A DNA stretch of 64,000 nt from Nanosyncoccus sp963540965 (GTDB lineage: Bacteria; Patescibacteriota; Saccharimonadia; Saccharimonadales; Saccharimonadaceae), in the NCBI GenBank assembly GCA_963540965.1, contig CAUTSA010000002.1:1-64000 (forward strand), written 5' to 3'. Below, piece after piece: positions 1 through 7,792 of the stretch. Numbering within the stretch: the first letter of the stretch is position 1; each line of letters opens with the position of its first letter. The position numbers were made by a program, and so were the translations under genes. The notes under the pieces were generated by a model. That model worked only from the letters and a program-made list of their open reading frames with translations. It was not told the DNA's origin and did no database searches.

Positions 1-142
1 CAGCGGCAGGAGCAGCAGCAACAGCAACAGCGGCAGCAGCAGGCTCAATACCATATTCATCTTTAAGAGTATTTTTGAGTTCGTTAACTTCAAGAACGGT
101 AAGATTTACTAGTTCTTCAGCTAATTTTTTAATATCAGCCAT
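1..142 (-). CDS. rplL: 50S ribosomal protein L7/L12, N-terminal part (cut by window edge)
   Basis: The reverse strand from 142 reads MADIKKLAEELVNL and on to an alanine-rich hinge before the window ends, giving about 47 residues. This matches the N-terminal dimerisation domain and flexible linker of L7/L12, the stalk protein that recruits translation GTPases to the ribosome. The C-terminal factor-binding domain lies outside the window. An AAAGG ribosome binding site precedes the ATG. It lies downstream of rplJ on the same strand, the usual rplJ-rplL order. Confidence 0.93.
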   Translation of the reverse strand, partial: MADIKKLAEELVNLTVLEVNELKNTLKDEYGIEPAAAAVAVAAAPAA

Positions 143-236
143 GTTAGACCTTTCTATAATTAGTAATTTAATATTTGTTCATTTAGAACGTTACAACATT
201 GATTGTTTCAATATACACCCGAAGGATATATCAAAT

Positions 237-761
237 TTAAGCTTCTAGCTTTGCTTCCAAACCGGAAACAATACCAGAAAGTCCACCGGAAAGACCAGAG
301 ATAGAATCGTTGACTGGTGAAAGCAATTGTGCAACCACCTGTGCGACCAATTCGTTCTTGGAAGGAAGAGCAGCAAGCGCAGTAATTTCAGCGGTGTCGA
401 TCATGCGACCAGCTTCGCTAAAACCACCAACCAGCTTCAATGCCTTATGTGTCTTTCCAAAATCAGCTAAGATTTTTGCTGGAGCAACTTCGTCAGAATC
501 AGAAATTGCATAAACCAATTGTCCAGTTAGATGAGTGGTATCAGTATCTTTATAGACAGCGATTTCATTCATCGCAACACGAACCAAGCGGTTCTTTACA
601 ATTTTGATCTTTACGCCCTGCTCACGAGCAGATTTACGCAAATCCTCAAGATCAGCAACGGAAAGTCCCTGATAATTTGCGTAAGCAGTTAGCTTTGCGT
701 TTGAAAGTAGCTCAGTTAAATCAGCAACCAATGTATTCTTTTTATCTTTTGAAATTGCCAT
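237..761 (-). CDS. rplJ: 50S ribosomal protein L10
   Basis: The 174-residue product starts MAISKDKKNTLVADL and has the normal L10 length. The N-terminal part contains the rRNA-binding region (NYQGLSVADLEDLRK, then KIKIVKNRLVRVAM). The C-terminal helix, which ends EAKLEA, is where L7/L12 dimers dock. L10 forms the base of the ribosomal stalk. The gene lies just upstream of rplL and behind a long structured leader that looks like the L10 autoregulatory RNA. A 94-nt gap without a gene separates it from rplL. Confidence 0.96.
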   Translation of the reverse strand: MAISKDKKNTLVADLTELLSNAKLTAYANYQGLSVADLEDLRKSAREQGVKIKIVKNRLVRVAMNEIAVYKDTDTTHLTGQLVYAISDSDEVAPAKILADFGKTHKALKLVGGFSEAGRMIDTAEITALAALPSKNELVAQVVAQLLSPVNDSISGLSGGLSGIVSGLEAKLEA

Positions 762-809
762 AAAAAGTTTTTCCTTGATTGTTAAGAAGTCTACGAATTG
801 TTAAAATCC

Positions 810-909
810 GTTACCAATTTTAAGAATTTTCCTCGGTGACCTAATTAAGACCAGCCTAAAGATGCAAATTTATACACCTCTACGTAGATCCGTCACTGTC
901 TATGGTAAC
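810..909 (-). ncRNA. L10 leader (ribosomal protein L10 autoregulatory RNA)
   Basis: Read on the minus strand, the rplJ 5' leader pairs GTTACC (904-909) with GGTAAC (810-815). Inside this it carries ATAGACAGTGACGG and, further on, GGTCACCGAGG, so GTGAC can pair with GTCAC. The AGACAG and CCGAGG signatures are typical of the L10 leader family, in which excess L10-L12 binds the mRNA and reduces expression. The leader runs about 150 nt before the rplJ ATG. The assignment is by motif, not by a covariance search. Confidence 0.72.
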
Positions 910-916
910 TGACAAT

Positions 917-945
917 ATTGTATCAGATTTCCAAATATATTGCAA
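917..945 (-). promoter_or_regulatory. Promoter of rplJ-rplL
   Basis: On the minus strand TTGCAA (940-945) and TACAAT (917-922) are separated by exactly 17 nt. The predicted start of transcription lies just before the L10 leader pairing. This is one of the few promoters here with a recognisable -35 box. Confidence 0.7.
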
Positions 946-976
946 ACTAATAGAAGAGGGGAACGGATGAAACTTT

Positions 977-1408
977 TTACTCGTGATGATATTTACCCCC
1001 AAGGTTAATTTCTTGCGCTCGATATATCTGTTCACTGAGCATTACACGTACCAATTGGTGGGGAAAGACAAGTTTTGAAAGACTCCAGACAAAGTTGGCT
1101 CTAGCCCGAATTTCATCCGTAAAACCGAAGGCGCCCCCAATCAGAATTACGACCTCTTTAGCGTCAACGAATTGCTGGTTAAGTTTATTAGCTAACTCCA
1201 CGGAAGAAATATTTGTCCCACGCTCATCTAAAACTATCACAAACTCATGTCCCGAAAATGGCCACCCCTCTAAATACTTTAATAATTTATCTTCATCAAA
1301 AAACTGCCACTCAATATTAAACGGCTTTTTTAGCCTTTTTTCATACTCAGAAATCGCCGAATTTACCCAATCTTGATGCTTTTTCCCTCCAGCAATTACA
1401 CGAATCAT
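977..1408 (-). CDS. rlmH: 23S rRNA (pseudouridine-1915 N3) methyltransferase RlmH
   Basis: This SPOUT-class methyltransferase acts on pseudouridine 1915 in helix 69 of 23S rRNA using S-adenosylmethionine. The 143-residue product has the family signatures FVIVLDERG, VILIGGAFGF (the SAM-binding knot) and LVRVMLSEQIYRA, and ends GGKYHHE, the usual RlmH C terminus. An in-frame GTG lies 9 nt upstream, but ATG at 1408 sits a proper distance from AGGAAGG and gives an N terminus (MIRVIAGGKK) like other family members. It is transcribed alone, divergently from the gene at 1634. Confidence 0.95.
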   Translation of the reverse strand: MIRVIAGGKKHQDWVNSAISEYEKRLKKPFNIEWQFFDEDKLLKYLEGWPFSGHEFVIVLDERGTNISSVELANKLNQQFVDAKEVVILIGGAFGFTDEIRARANFVWSLSKLVFPHQLVRVMLSEQIYRAQEINLGGKYHHE

Positions 1409-1566
1409 ATATCTCACCCTTCCTGTCTTATTTGTTTAATTATAACAGAACTACCCCCCTCCATAGTCATGATCACAACATTATTTGTGTAATACTTCTG
1501 TATTTATTACAACACATGTCAATTAGTCTCTGTTAGTGCTGTGGAAATCTCTAGACAAATTATTTG

Positions 1567-1595
1567 TTGACTTTTTTACAGGACTGACATAATAT
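1567..1595 (+). promoter_or_regulatory. Promoter of the conserved hypothetical gene at 1634
   Basis: TTGACT (1567-1572), a 17-nt spacer and TAATAT (1590-1595) precede the gene by about 40 nt, leaving a leader of roughly 30 nt. A second AT-rich TATAAT overlaps the same region. Confidence 0.6.
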
Positions 1596-1633
1596 AATAT
1601 CAATATTATATTAAACAGACAGGATGCGAGGTG

Positions 1634-2152
1634 ATGTCTGAATTACCAGAAAAACAAATAAAACGACTCCGCTCGCTTATTCAAGAAGCGGAAACCAATT
1701 TAGCCGCAGCCAAAGAACTACTTATTTCTGTAGTTGGTGATGGTGATGTAATCACCGCCCCACGAGAAGTTGTAGTTTCCGGACCCGAAGGTAAAATTAT
1801 TGAGGGTGTTTTTGATGGTCAGATTATGATTGATCAAGATGGCAAAAACTATCCAGTTCCAGCAAACTACGCCAGTAAGTCCAAGCTCGTTGAGGGTGAC
1901 ATTATGAAGCTCACTATTACCCCTGAAGGTAAATTCCTCTACAAGCAGATCGGACCAGTTGAACGCAAAACCGTCATTGGAACTTTAACTCATCATGACG
2001 ATAAATATTTTGTTGAAGTAAACGGCCGTGAGTACGAAATTCTTTACGCTTCAGTAACCTATTTCCGTCTTCGTGAAGGCGCACAGGTTTCGGTTGTAAT
2101 TCCAGCCAATAACGACCAGGCCAACTGGGCTGCAGTGGAAGCCTCTCTCTAG
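1634..2152 (+). CDS. Conserved hypothetical protein, 172 aa, soluble
   Basis: I do not recognise a named family. The product starts with a helical, charged segment (residues 1-35, EKQIKRLRSLIQEAETNLAA). This is followed by what reads as small beta domains rich in G, V and I (KIIEGVFDGQIMIDQDGK, GDIMKLTITPEGKFLY, GTLTHHDDKYFVEVNGREYEI), reminiscent of OB or SH3-like barrels. It has no signal peptide or membrane segment. GTG at 1631 or ATG at 1634 could serve as start; the AGGA at 1621 spaces well to either. It has its own consensus promoter and a strong terminator, so it is a monocistronic and probably well-expressed gene. Confidence 0.7.
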   Translation: MSELPEKQIKRLRSLIQEAETNLAAAKELLISVVGDGDVITAPREVVVSGPEGKIIEGVFDGQIMIDQDGKNYPVPANYASKSKLVEGDIMKLTITPEGKFLYKQIGPVERKTVIGTLTHHDDKYFVEVNGREYEILYASVTYFRLREGAQVSVVIPANNDQANWAAVEASL

Positions 2153-2174
2153 TAGTAAGTCTTTTAGTCTTATT

Positions 2175-2202
2175 AAAAAACACCCTGGCCAGGGTGTTTT
2201 TT
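2175..2202. terminator. Rho-independent terminator, bidirectional
   Basis: A perfect palindrome with CACCCTGG/CCAGGGTG at its centre is flanked by six A and six T residues. It lies 22 bp after the stop of the gene at 1634 and separates it from dnaX. Confidence 0.9.
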
Positions 2203-2245
2203 AAAACCTCACCAACCAATATTCTCCCTCCGCACCGACATATGC

Positions 2246-2251
2246 TAGAAT
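2246..2251 (+). promoter_or_regulatory. Extended -10 (TGC-TAGAAT) of dnaX, leaderless
   Basis: TAGAAT, preceded by TGC, ends 7 nt before the dnaX ATG, so transcription should start at or next to the A of the start codon. There is no Shine-Dalgarno sequence. Confidence 0.6.
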
Positions 2252-2258
2252 ATTTCTA

Positions 2259-3839
2259 ATGAAGGCCTTATATCGTAAATACCGTCCCCTTAAACTCTCT
2301 GATGTTGTTGGACAAGATAAAACTATTCATCAATTACAGGGAGCTATTAGTCAAAACAAGATATCCCATGCCTATCTTTTCATTGGTCCAAGGGGTTGCG
2401 GTAAAACCTCCGTCGCTCGCATCTTTGCACACGAAATCAATCAATTTGATTACCAGCTAGAAGATTCTTATGTTGATATTATTGAAATCGATGCCGCCAC
2501 TTTTACCGGCGTTGACAATATTCGAGAACTACGCGAAAAAGCCATGATTATCCCCACCACTGGTAAATACAAAGTCTATATTATCGACGAAGTGCATATG
2601 CTATCAACCAGCGCTTTTAATGCCTTACTTAAAATTCTTGAAGAGCCACCCGCTCACGTTGTCTTCATTATGGCTACCACTAATCCTGAAAAAATCCCCG
2701 CTACTATTGCTTCGCGCACTCAAATCTACCGTTTCAGTTTAGCCGAACCAGAAGTAATGCAAAACTTTCTCAGGAAAATTTCAGATCAAGAGGGAATTAA
2801 CATTTCAGATGCTGCGCTACGTATTATTTCCGAAAGAGGCGGCGGCTCATTCAGAGACTCCCTATCCATTCTTGATCAACTCAGCACAATTAGCGATAAA
2901 GAACAACAGATCGACGAAACTACCGTCTCTGAAGCTCTAGGTATTCCAAGTCAGCAGGGGATCTCCGATTTACTCCAAGCCTACCAAGAATCCGACACCG
3001 CCAAGATCACAGAGACTCTTTCAGTATTACTTAATGCTGGCTTTACGGCCGACTCTATCACCACAGAATTAATCCAACAAATTATTAAAAGCCCTTCTCC
3101 AAAAACCCTGCCTTTAATCGAGCGGCTTTTTTCCGTTACAGGTAATTTTCTGGAAGCAAAACTAACCGTAGCTCTTATTTCTACCGCCACTAGTCTCACT
3201 ACAAAAACAGCCAGTCCTCTAACTACATCTCAAGCCTCAAATCCAGTCATGGCCTCCAATAAGGCTATAAACTCCGCCCCCATAGTTGAATCTTCACTCC
3301 CTTCGCCCTCAACGGCTCAGAAAAAATCCGAAACCTCCAGCGCCTTTGCTAACATCCGTAATCAACTTGTTAAGAACGCTAAAAACCACAAAGCTGAACA
3401 CGCACTTCCTCCGGTCGAGCCAGAAGACCTAACTCCAGTAGCTCCACCAACTCTACCTGAAGCCGTTGTTGACTCCGCCGGCAGTTTTAACTTTAATGGC
3501 TTTGTTGCTAACGTATCTAACGTCAACCCCACTCTTCTTACTGCTCTCAAAAAATCCTTCTTCCTGATTAATGGTAAAGATTTCGATATTTATCCTGAAA
3601 AGCCAGTCTATTGGCGCATTTTAAGCCAAAAAAATAACCTCGACATCCTTCGCGGCGCCATCAACTCGATCAATCTCACTGTGAAAAATCCTGATACCGA
3701 TGTTATTCCAAAAACTGCCATCTCCTTTGACCAGGCTGCAGTTGGGCAGACCGCCAAGCCAGACACATCCTCCCCAAACTTAAGCTCACTTTCTGCTATA
3801 ATGGGTGATATACAGGAGGTCACCGATAACCCATTTTAG
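2259..3839 (+). CDS. dnaX: DNA polymerase III gamma/tau subunit
   Basis: This is the clamp-loader ATPase of the replicative polymerase. The 526-residue product starts MKALYRKYRPLKLSDVVGQD, with Walker A GPRGCGKT at residues 43-50 and the DEVH box at 110-113, followed by the arginine/sensor segment near TIASRTQ. The AAA+ core ends around residue 230. The rest is a collar domain, a Pro/Ser/Thr-rich linker (about 300-400) and a C-terminal domain that may contact the polymerase. The four-cysteine zinc module normally lying between Walker A and the EIDAA segment is missing: residues 55-72 run straight across it. The start is leaderless. Its 3' end contains TGCTATAAT (about 3793), a likely promoter for dnaB. 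Confidence 0.95.
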   Translation: MKALYRKYRPLKLSDVVGQDKTIHQLQGAISQNKISHAYLFIGPRGCGKTSVARIFAHEINQFDYQLEDSYVDIIEIDAATFTGVDNIRELREKAMIIPTTGKYKVYIIDEVHMLSTSAFNALLKILEEPPAHVVFIMATTNPEKIPATIASRTQIYRFSLAEPEVMQNFLRKISDQEGINISDAALRIISERGGGSFRDSLSILDQLSTISDKEQQIDETTVSEALGIPSQQGISDLLQAYQESDTAKITETLSVLLNAGFTADSITTELIQQIIKSPSPKTLPLIERLFSVTGNFLEAKLTVALISTATSLTTKTASPLTTSQASNPVMASNKAINSAPIVESSLPSPSTAQKKSETSSAFANIRNQLVKNAKNHKAEHALPPVEPEDLTPVAPPTLPEAVVDSAGSFNFNGFVANVSNVNPTLLTALKKSFFLINGKDFDIYPEKPVYWRILSQKNNLDILRGAINSINLTVKNPDTDVIPKTAISFDQAAVGQTAKPDTSSPNLSSLSAIMGDIQEVTDNPF

Positions 3840-3858
3840 AAAATAGGTGAGATTAGTT

Positions 3859-5265
3859 ATGGCAGAATCAAAAGATACTACAGAAAAGAAATCCAAAAAG
3901 AAGACCATCTCTCAGAATGATCCAGAACTTTTTGGTGGTCGCATCCCACCACAAGATATCGACGCCGAACGTTCGCTATTAGGTGCGATTCTACTCAACG
4001 ACTCCGCCTTTCCGGAAGTTCTCGAAAAAATCAAACCAATTGACTTCTACGAAAAAAAACATGGCACCATTTATCGCGCCATGATGTCGCTCTATGAGCA
4101 TAGCCAACCAATCGATCTGCTTACTTTAAGATCAGAGCTTAATAACCAAAAACTAATTAAAGAAGTTGGTGGCGCCCCCTATCTTACTGAGCTGACCAAT
4201 GTTGTTCCCACAGCATCCAACGTCTTATCCTATGCCAAGCTAGTAGAACAGGCTTCTATTCGTCGCCGTCTAATTCGTGCTGGCACCGAGATCACCAATC
4301 AAGCCTATGACAGCGCTACTGATGTCTCTGCTATGCTTGGCGCCGCCGAAAAAGAACTTTTTGCTGTTTCTGATCAAACCACAAAAACCGAATATGCAGC
4401 CCTTGAAGATCTTCTTGTTGATGCCTTTGACCGTATGGAGGCTCTTCATACTAATAAAGGTGCGCTCCGTGGGCTTAAAACTGGTTTTCGTGACCTCGAT
4501 AACAAGACAGCCGGCTTTCAAAGAGGTGATCTTATTATTATCGGCGCCCGACCTGCCATGGGTAAAACTACCTTCGCCCAAAATCTTGCCTACAATATTG
4601 CAGGCATCAATAAACGTGGCGTCCTCTTCTTCTCTATGGAGATGGCAAAAAATGAGATTGTCGACCGTATGATTGCTAGTACCTCTGGCGTAGATTCTTG
4701 GCACATTCGTACAGGTAATATTACCGCCGATGATTTTGCCAAAATTGGTGACGCCCTAGGTGAAATGAGCGAAATTCCACTTTATCTTGATGACACCAGC
4801 TCAATGACCGTTCTCGAACTTCGCAATAAAGCCCGTCGCGCCGCCCACGATCACGATATTGGTCTCATTATCGTAGACTACCTCCAGCTCATTTCCGGTT
4901 CCGATCGTTATGCTGGTAACCGTGTACAAGAGGTTACTGAAATTTCTCGTGGCCTTAAAACCCTTGCTCGTGAACTAGAAATTCCCGTCATCGCCCTTGC
5001 CCAGCTCTCTCGTGGCGTTACCGGCCGTGATGATCCACGCCCAGTCCTTTCCGACCTTCGTGAATCCGGCTCCATCGAGCAGGATGCTGACCTTGTGATG
5101 TTCTTACACCGTCCCGATTATTATCATCAAGAAGATGGCTATGAACCAACCAATGTCACTGAACTTCTCATGGCCAAGCACCGTCATGGGCCTATCGGTA
5201 AAATCGAGCTCTACTTCCATCCTGAACTCCTCCGTTTTATGTCACTTGATAAAACCAGAGAATAG
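3859..5265 (+). CDS. dnaB: Replicative DNA helicase
   Basis: This hexameric helicase unwinds DNA at the fork. The 468-residue product has the DnaB N-terminal domain (IPPQDIDAERSLLGAILL), a linker, and a RecA-like C-terminal domain with Walker A GARPAMGKTTFAQN. It also has the Walker B stretch IGLIIVDYLQLI and the conserved LSDLRESGSIEQDADLVMFLHR. No intein is present. ATG 3859 is chosen over an upstream in-frame GTG because AGGTGA lies 8 nt before it and the protein then starts with a lysine-rich tail (MAESKDTTEKKSKKK). It follows dnaX closely, forming a replication pair. Confidence 0.96.
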   Translation: MAESKDTTEKKSKKKTISQNDPELFGGRIPPQDIDAERSLLGAILLNDSAFPEVLEKIKPIDFYEKKHGTIYRAMMSLYEHSQPIDLLTLRSELNNQKLIKEVGGAPYLTELTNVVPTASNVLSYAKLVEQASIRRRLIRAGTEITNQAYDSATDVSAMLGAAEKELFAVSDQTTKTEYAALEDLLVDAFDRMEALHTNKGALRGLKTGFRDLDNKTAGFQRGDLIIIGARPAMGKTTFAQNLAYNIAGINKRGVLFFSMEMAKNEIVDRMIASTSGVDSWHIRTGNITADDFAKIGDALGEMSEIPLYLDDTSSMTVLELRNKARRAAHDHDIGLIIVDYLQLISGSDRYAGNRVQEVTEISRGLKTLARELEIPVIALAQLSRGVTGRDDPRPVLSDLRESGSIEQDADLVMFLHRPDYYHQEDGYEPTNVTELLMAKHRHGPIGKIELYFHPELLRFMSLDKTRE

Positions 5266-5285
5266 CACGAAATTATTTTTCATGC

Positions 5286-5291
5286 TAAAAT
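5286..5291 (+). promoter_or_regulatory. Extended -10 (TGC-TAAAAT), leaderless GTG gene
   Basis: TAAAAT preceded by TGC ends 6 nt before GTG 5298, placing the predicted transcription start at the start codon itself. Confidence 0.6.
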
Positions 5292-5297
5292 ATTAAC

Positions 5298-6761
5298 GTG
5301 GGTAAATTAAATCCAAATAAATATTTTCTTTACAAAAATCGTTTCGTTATTGGCTACATCCTTCTCGCGGCCAGTTTTCTAACATTAATACTTTTTGTCC
5401 CCAAAATCGCTCTTACCGGTTTATCAACTAGCGAGATTACTTCCGCAACCGCCAGCCAAAATCTCAACCTTCGCAGTATTTTTGATGGACAACTCGTTGA
5501 TCTCCCATATCGCCTTCTCCAAAAAACCGTCTTTAAACTCATTGGTATTACCACCTATTCCGTCATTATTCCAAGTATCATTATTGGTGGTTTTCTGGGC
5601 TTCTTTCTTATTCTTCTCTTAAACCGTTGGTTCAAAAATAACACCGCCATTATCGCCAGTATTATCGCCGTCCTTTCCTCAAATTTTCTCTTCCTAGTAA
5701 GCAACGGCACTCCTCTTATTATGGTCGTCTTCTGGCCGACCTTACTACTCTGGCTTGGCTCCAAGGTTCAAGGCAAAGAACGACCCGCCCCAATCTGGTC
5801 CTTCATCTTTGCTTTCGCCCTATTTCTTTCCAGCTTCACCCCTTACATGATTTATCTCATCATCCTCATTCTCATTTATACTATCCTCCATCCACACCTT
5901 CGCTTTACCATTAAAAACCTCCCCCGCCTCCCCTTTATTCTCGTTAGTTTATTTATTTTAATCGGATTCGGTTTTATGGGCTTCATCTTCTTACAGCACC
6001 CAGAAACTATTAAACCGCTTCTTTATTCAGGCGACTTTAGACTTTCCACTTATTTTAATAATCTCAAGCAAGCCTTCCTACCATTTTTCACCTGGCATGG
6101 CGTTATCGAAAGTATTTTCTTAGCTCCGCAAATCAGTCTTCCTGCAACTATGATCGCCATTATTGGCCTAGTCTCCACCTTTAAAGGTTTTTTTGCCAGT
6201 CGAAACTCTATTGCAATTTTCTTAATTATTTTCACTATTCTCATCTCTGGCTTCCACACCGATTACGCCGTTCTCTTAATTCTGCCTTTCACTATCCTAA
6301 TCGCACATGGCCTACGTTATATTATTTACAAATGGTACAATCTCTTTCCAGAAAATCCATATGCCAAGTTCTTTGGTATTATCCCAATCGCCATTTTCCT
6401 CTTCACAATGATTACCTCAGATCTTTCACATTTTATCTCTGGCTATCGTTATGCCGCCCCAGTTGCCAACCAATTCAATAGTGATCTATCTATGGTTCTT
6501 ACTCATGCAAAAGCCGGTGACTACCTACTACTTGACGAAAATGATGAATTCTCAAAGCTATTAATTGCCGCCAACACCGTTAAACCAATCTTCAGAGACT
6601 CACTCAACTACTACATCACTACAGACGTAAATAGCCTACCTGAAAACTCAAAGGTCTACACCATTGGCAAAACTAACCATACGCAATTAGAACTTCAAAA
6701 AGTTTATACCTCCTCAAAATCCCAAAACTCTGATCGTCTATATCTATATTCCGTAAAGTAA
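5298..6761 (+). CDS. Polytopic membrane protein, possibly GT-C glycosyltransferase-like
   Basis: The 487-residue product has about ten hydrophobic segments spread from residue 13 to about 380, followed by a hydrophilic C-terminal domain of about 100 residues (from AAPVANQFNSDL to the end). Many small TM segments, short loops and a soluble C-terminal tail recall GT-C type lipid-linked sugar transferases. I cannot point to the acidic catalytic motif in the first loop, so this is only a suggestion. It starts with GTG directly after an extended -10 box. It sits between dnaB and ybaB without obvious functional linkage. Confidence 0.65.
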   Translation: MGKLNPNKYFLYKNRFVIGYILLAASFLTLILFVPKIALTGLSTSEITSATASQNLNLRSIFDGQLVDLPYRLLQKTVFKLIGITTYSVIIPSIIIGGFLGFFLILLLNRWFKNNTAIIASIIAVLSSNFLFLVSNGTPLIMVVFWPTLLLWLGSKVQGKERPAPIWSFIFAFALFLSSFTPYMIYLIILILIYTILHPHLRFTIKNLPRLPFILVSLFILIGFGFMGFIFLQHPETIKPLLYSGDFRLSTYFNNLKQAFLPFFTWHGVIESIFLAPQISLPATMIAIIGLVSTFKGFFASRNSIAIFLIIFTILISGFHTDYAVLLILPFTILIAHGLRYIIYKWYNLFPENPYAKFFGIIPIAIFLFTMITSDLSHFISGYRYAAPVANQFNSDLSMVLTHAKAGDYLLLDENDEFSKLLIAANTVKPIFRDSLNYYITTDVNSLPENSKVYTIGKTNHTQLELQKVYTSSKSQNSDRLYLYSVK

Positions 6762-6805
6762 TCTGTTATAATAAATAAAATAATAAATATATAAGGAGAT
6801 GTTCT

Positions 6806-7111
6806 ATGGGTGCTACTTTTGACCAGATGAAAATGATTAATACATTAAGAAAAGCCCAAAAAGACTTAAAAAACGAGATCGTAGAAGTTGAAGCCGGCGA
6901 CGGTGCCGTTGTTGTCCAAATTACCGGCGAACTTAAGGTTAAAAAGGTCTCTATCGACCCTTCACGTATTGATCTTGATGATATTTCTGAACTTGAACGC
7001 TGGATTGAAAACTGCTTCCGCGACGGCTACGCTAAAGCTCAAGAAATTGCAACAGATAAAATGAAACCTCTCATGGGTCAACTTGGCGGTCTTTCCGGCC
7101 TCGGCATGTAA
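6806..7111 (+). CDS. ybaB: YbaB/EbfC family nucleoid-associated protein
   Basis: The 101-residue product has the YbaB pattern: an N-terminal helix (FDQMKMINTLRKAQKDL), a central beta sheet with the typical VEAGDGAVVVQITGELKVKKVSID, and a C-terminal helix (ENCFRDGYAKAQEIATDKM). The family forms dimers that bind DNA and is almost always next to recR, as here. AAGGAG precedes the ATG. A TATAAT box at about 6768 gives a leader of some 30 nt. Confidence 0.93.
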   Translation: MGATFDQMKMINTLRKAQKDLKNEIVEVEAGDGAVVVQITGELKVKKVSIDPSRIDLDDISELERWIENCFRDGYAKAQEIATDKMKPLMGQLGGLSGLGM

Positions 7112-7115
7112 TCAA

Positions 7116-7721
7116 ATGTTGCCACAAGCCCTAGAAAATACTATTGAAGCACTTGGGAATCTCCCAGGAGTCGGTCCACGCACAGCTGAACGCTATGCTA
7201 CCTATCTTTTTCGTGCCGATAAGAAAATCACAGATACTATTATCGATGCTCTGAGTCATCTCCATTCCGATGTTAAGACCTGCCCCATCACCTTCGCACT
7301 GATCAATCACAACGAGGAGGTCTCTCCTTTTTATGATAAAGAGGAGCGCGACAAAAGTACAATTCTTGTTGTTGAAGAACCTCTAGATATCTACGCCATC
7401 GAACAAACCAAACAATATCACGGTACCTATCATGTACTTGGCGGCGCCATTTCACCAATCGATGGTATCACCCCCGACAAACTTCATATTGAGGAGCTCA
7501 TTTCACGGGTAGAGCATGATAAGGTGCAAGAAATTATTATCGCCACCAACCCTAGTGTTGAAGGTGAGAGTACTGCTCTTCTTTTACAACGCGTACTATC
7601 CGGCAAATATCCTGATCTCAAAGTCACACGACTAGCTCGAGGCCTTCCTCTGGGCGTTGATCTCTCCTTTGCCGACCAAATCACCTTAGGTGCCGCCCTC
7701 ACAAACCGTACTCAACTCTAG
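7116..7721 (+). CDS. recR: Recombination mediator RecR, zinc finger degraded
   Basis: RecR, with RecF or RecO, loads RecA on gapped DNA. The 201-residue product has the helix-hairpin-helix (ALGNLPGVGPRTAERYA) and an intact Toprim domain (ILVVEEPLDIYAIEQ, YHVLGGAISPIDGI, IIIATNPSVEGESTALLL). It also has the C-terminal TRLARGLPLG segment. The four-cysteine zinc finger between them is almost gone: the region TCPITFALINHNEEVSPFYD keeps one cysteine, with S and Y where the second CxxC pair belongs. ATG 7116 lies 4 nt after the ybaB stop and gives the normal N terminus, so a longer upstream reading is unlikely. Confidence 0.92.
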   Translation: MLPQALENTIEALGNLPGVGPRTAERYATYLFRADKKITDTIIDALSHLHSDVKTCPITFALINHNEEVSPFYDKEERDKSTILVVEEPLDIYAIEQTKQYHGTYHVLGGAISPIDGITPDKLHIEELISRVEHDKVQEIIIATNPSVEGESTALLLQRVLSGKYPDLKVTRLARGLPLGVDLSFADQITLGAALTNRTQL

Positions 7722-7792
7722 GCTTTATTTCGTCTCCCAAATTTTTTATGCTAAAATCAAATCATTACTATCATTTTGGAGGTTTCACATTT

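Noticed and set aside
3300..3360. dnaX slippage site giving a short gamma form
   Set aside because: A run of A occurs near 3325, but there is no supporting stem-loop or nearby stop, so I do not claim it.
4270..4704. Open frames antisense to dnaB (and similar long antisense frames at 11863-12315, 34840-35391 and 14489-14680)
   Set aside because: They lie over well-conserved genes, have no start signals, and read as compositionally odd; they are shadows of the genes.
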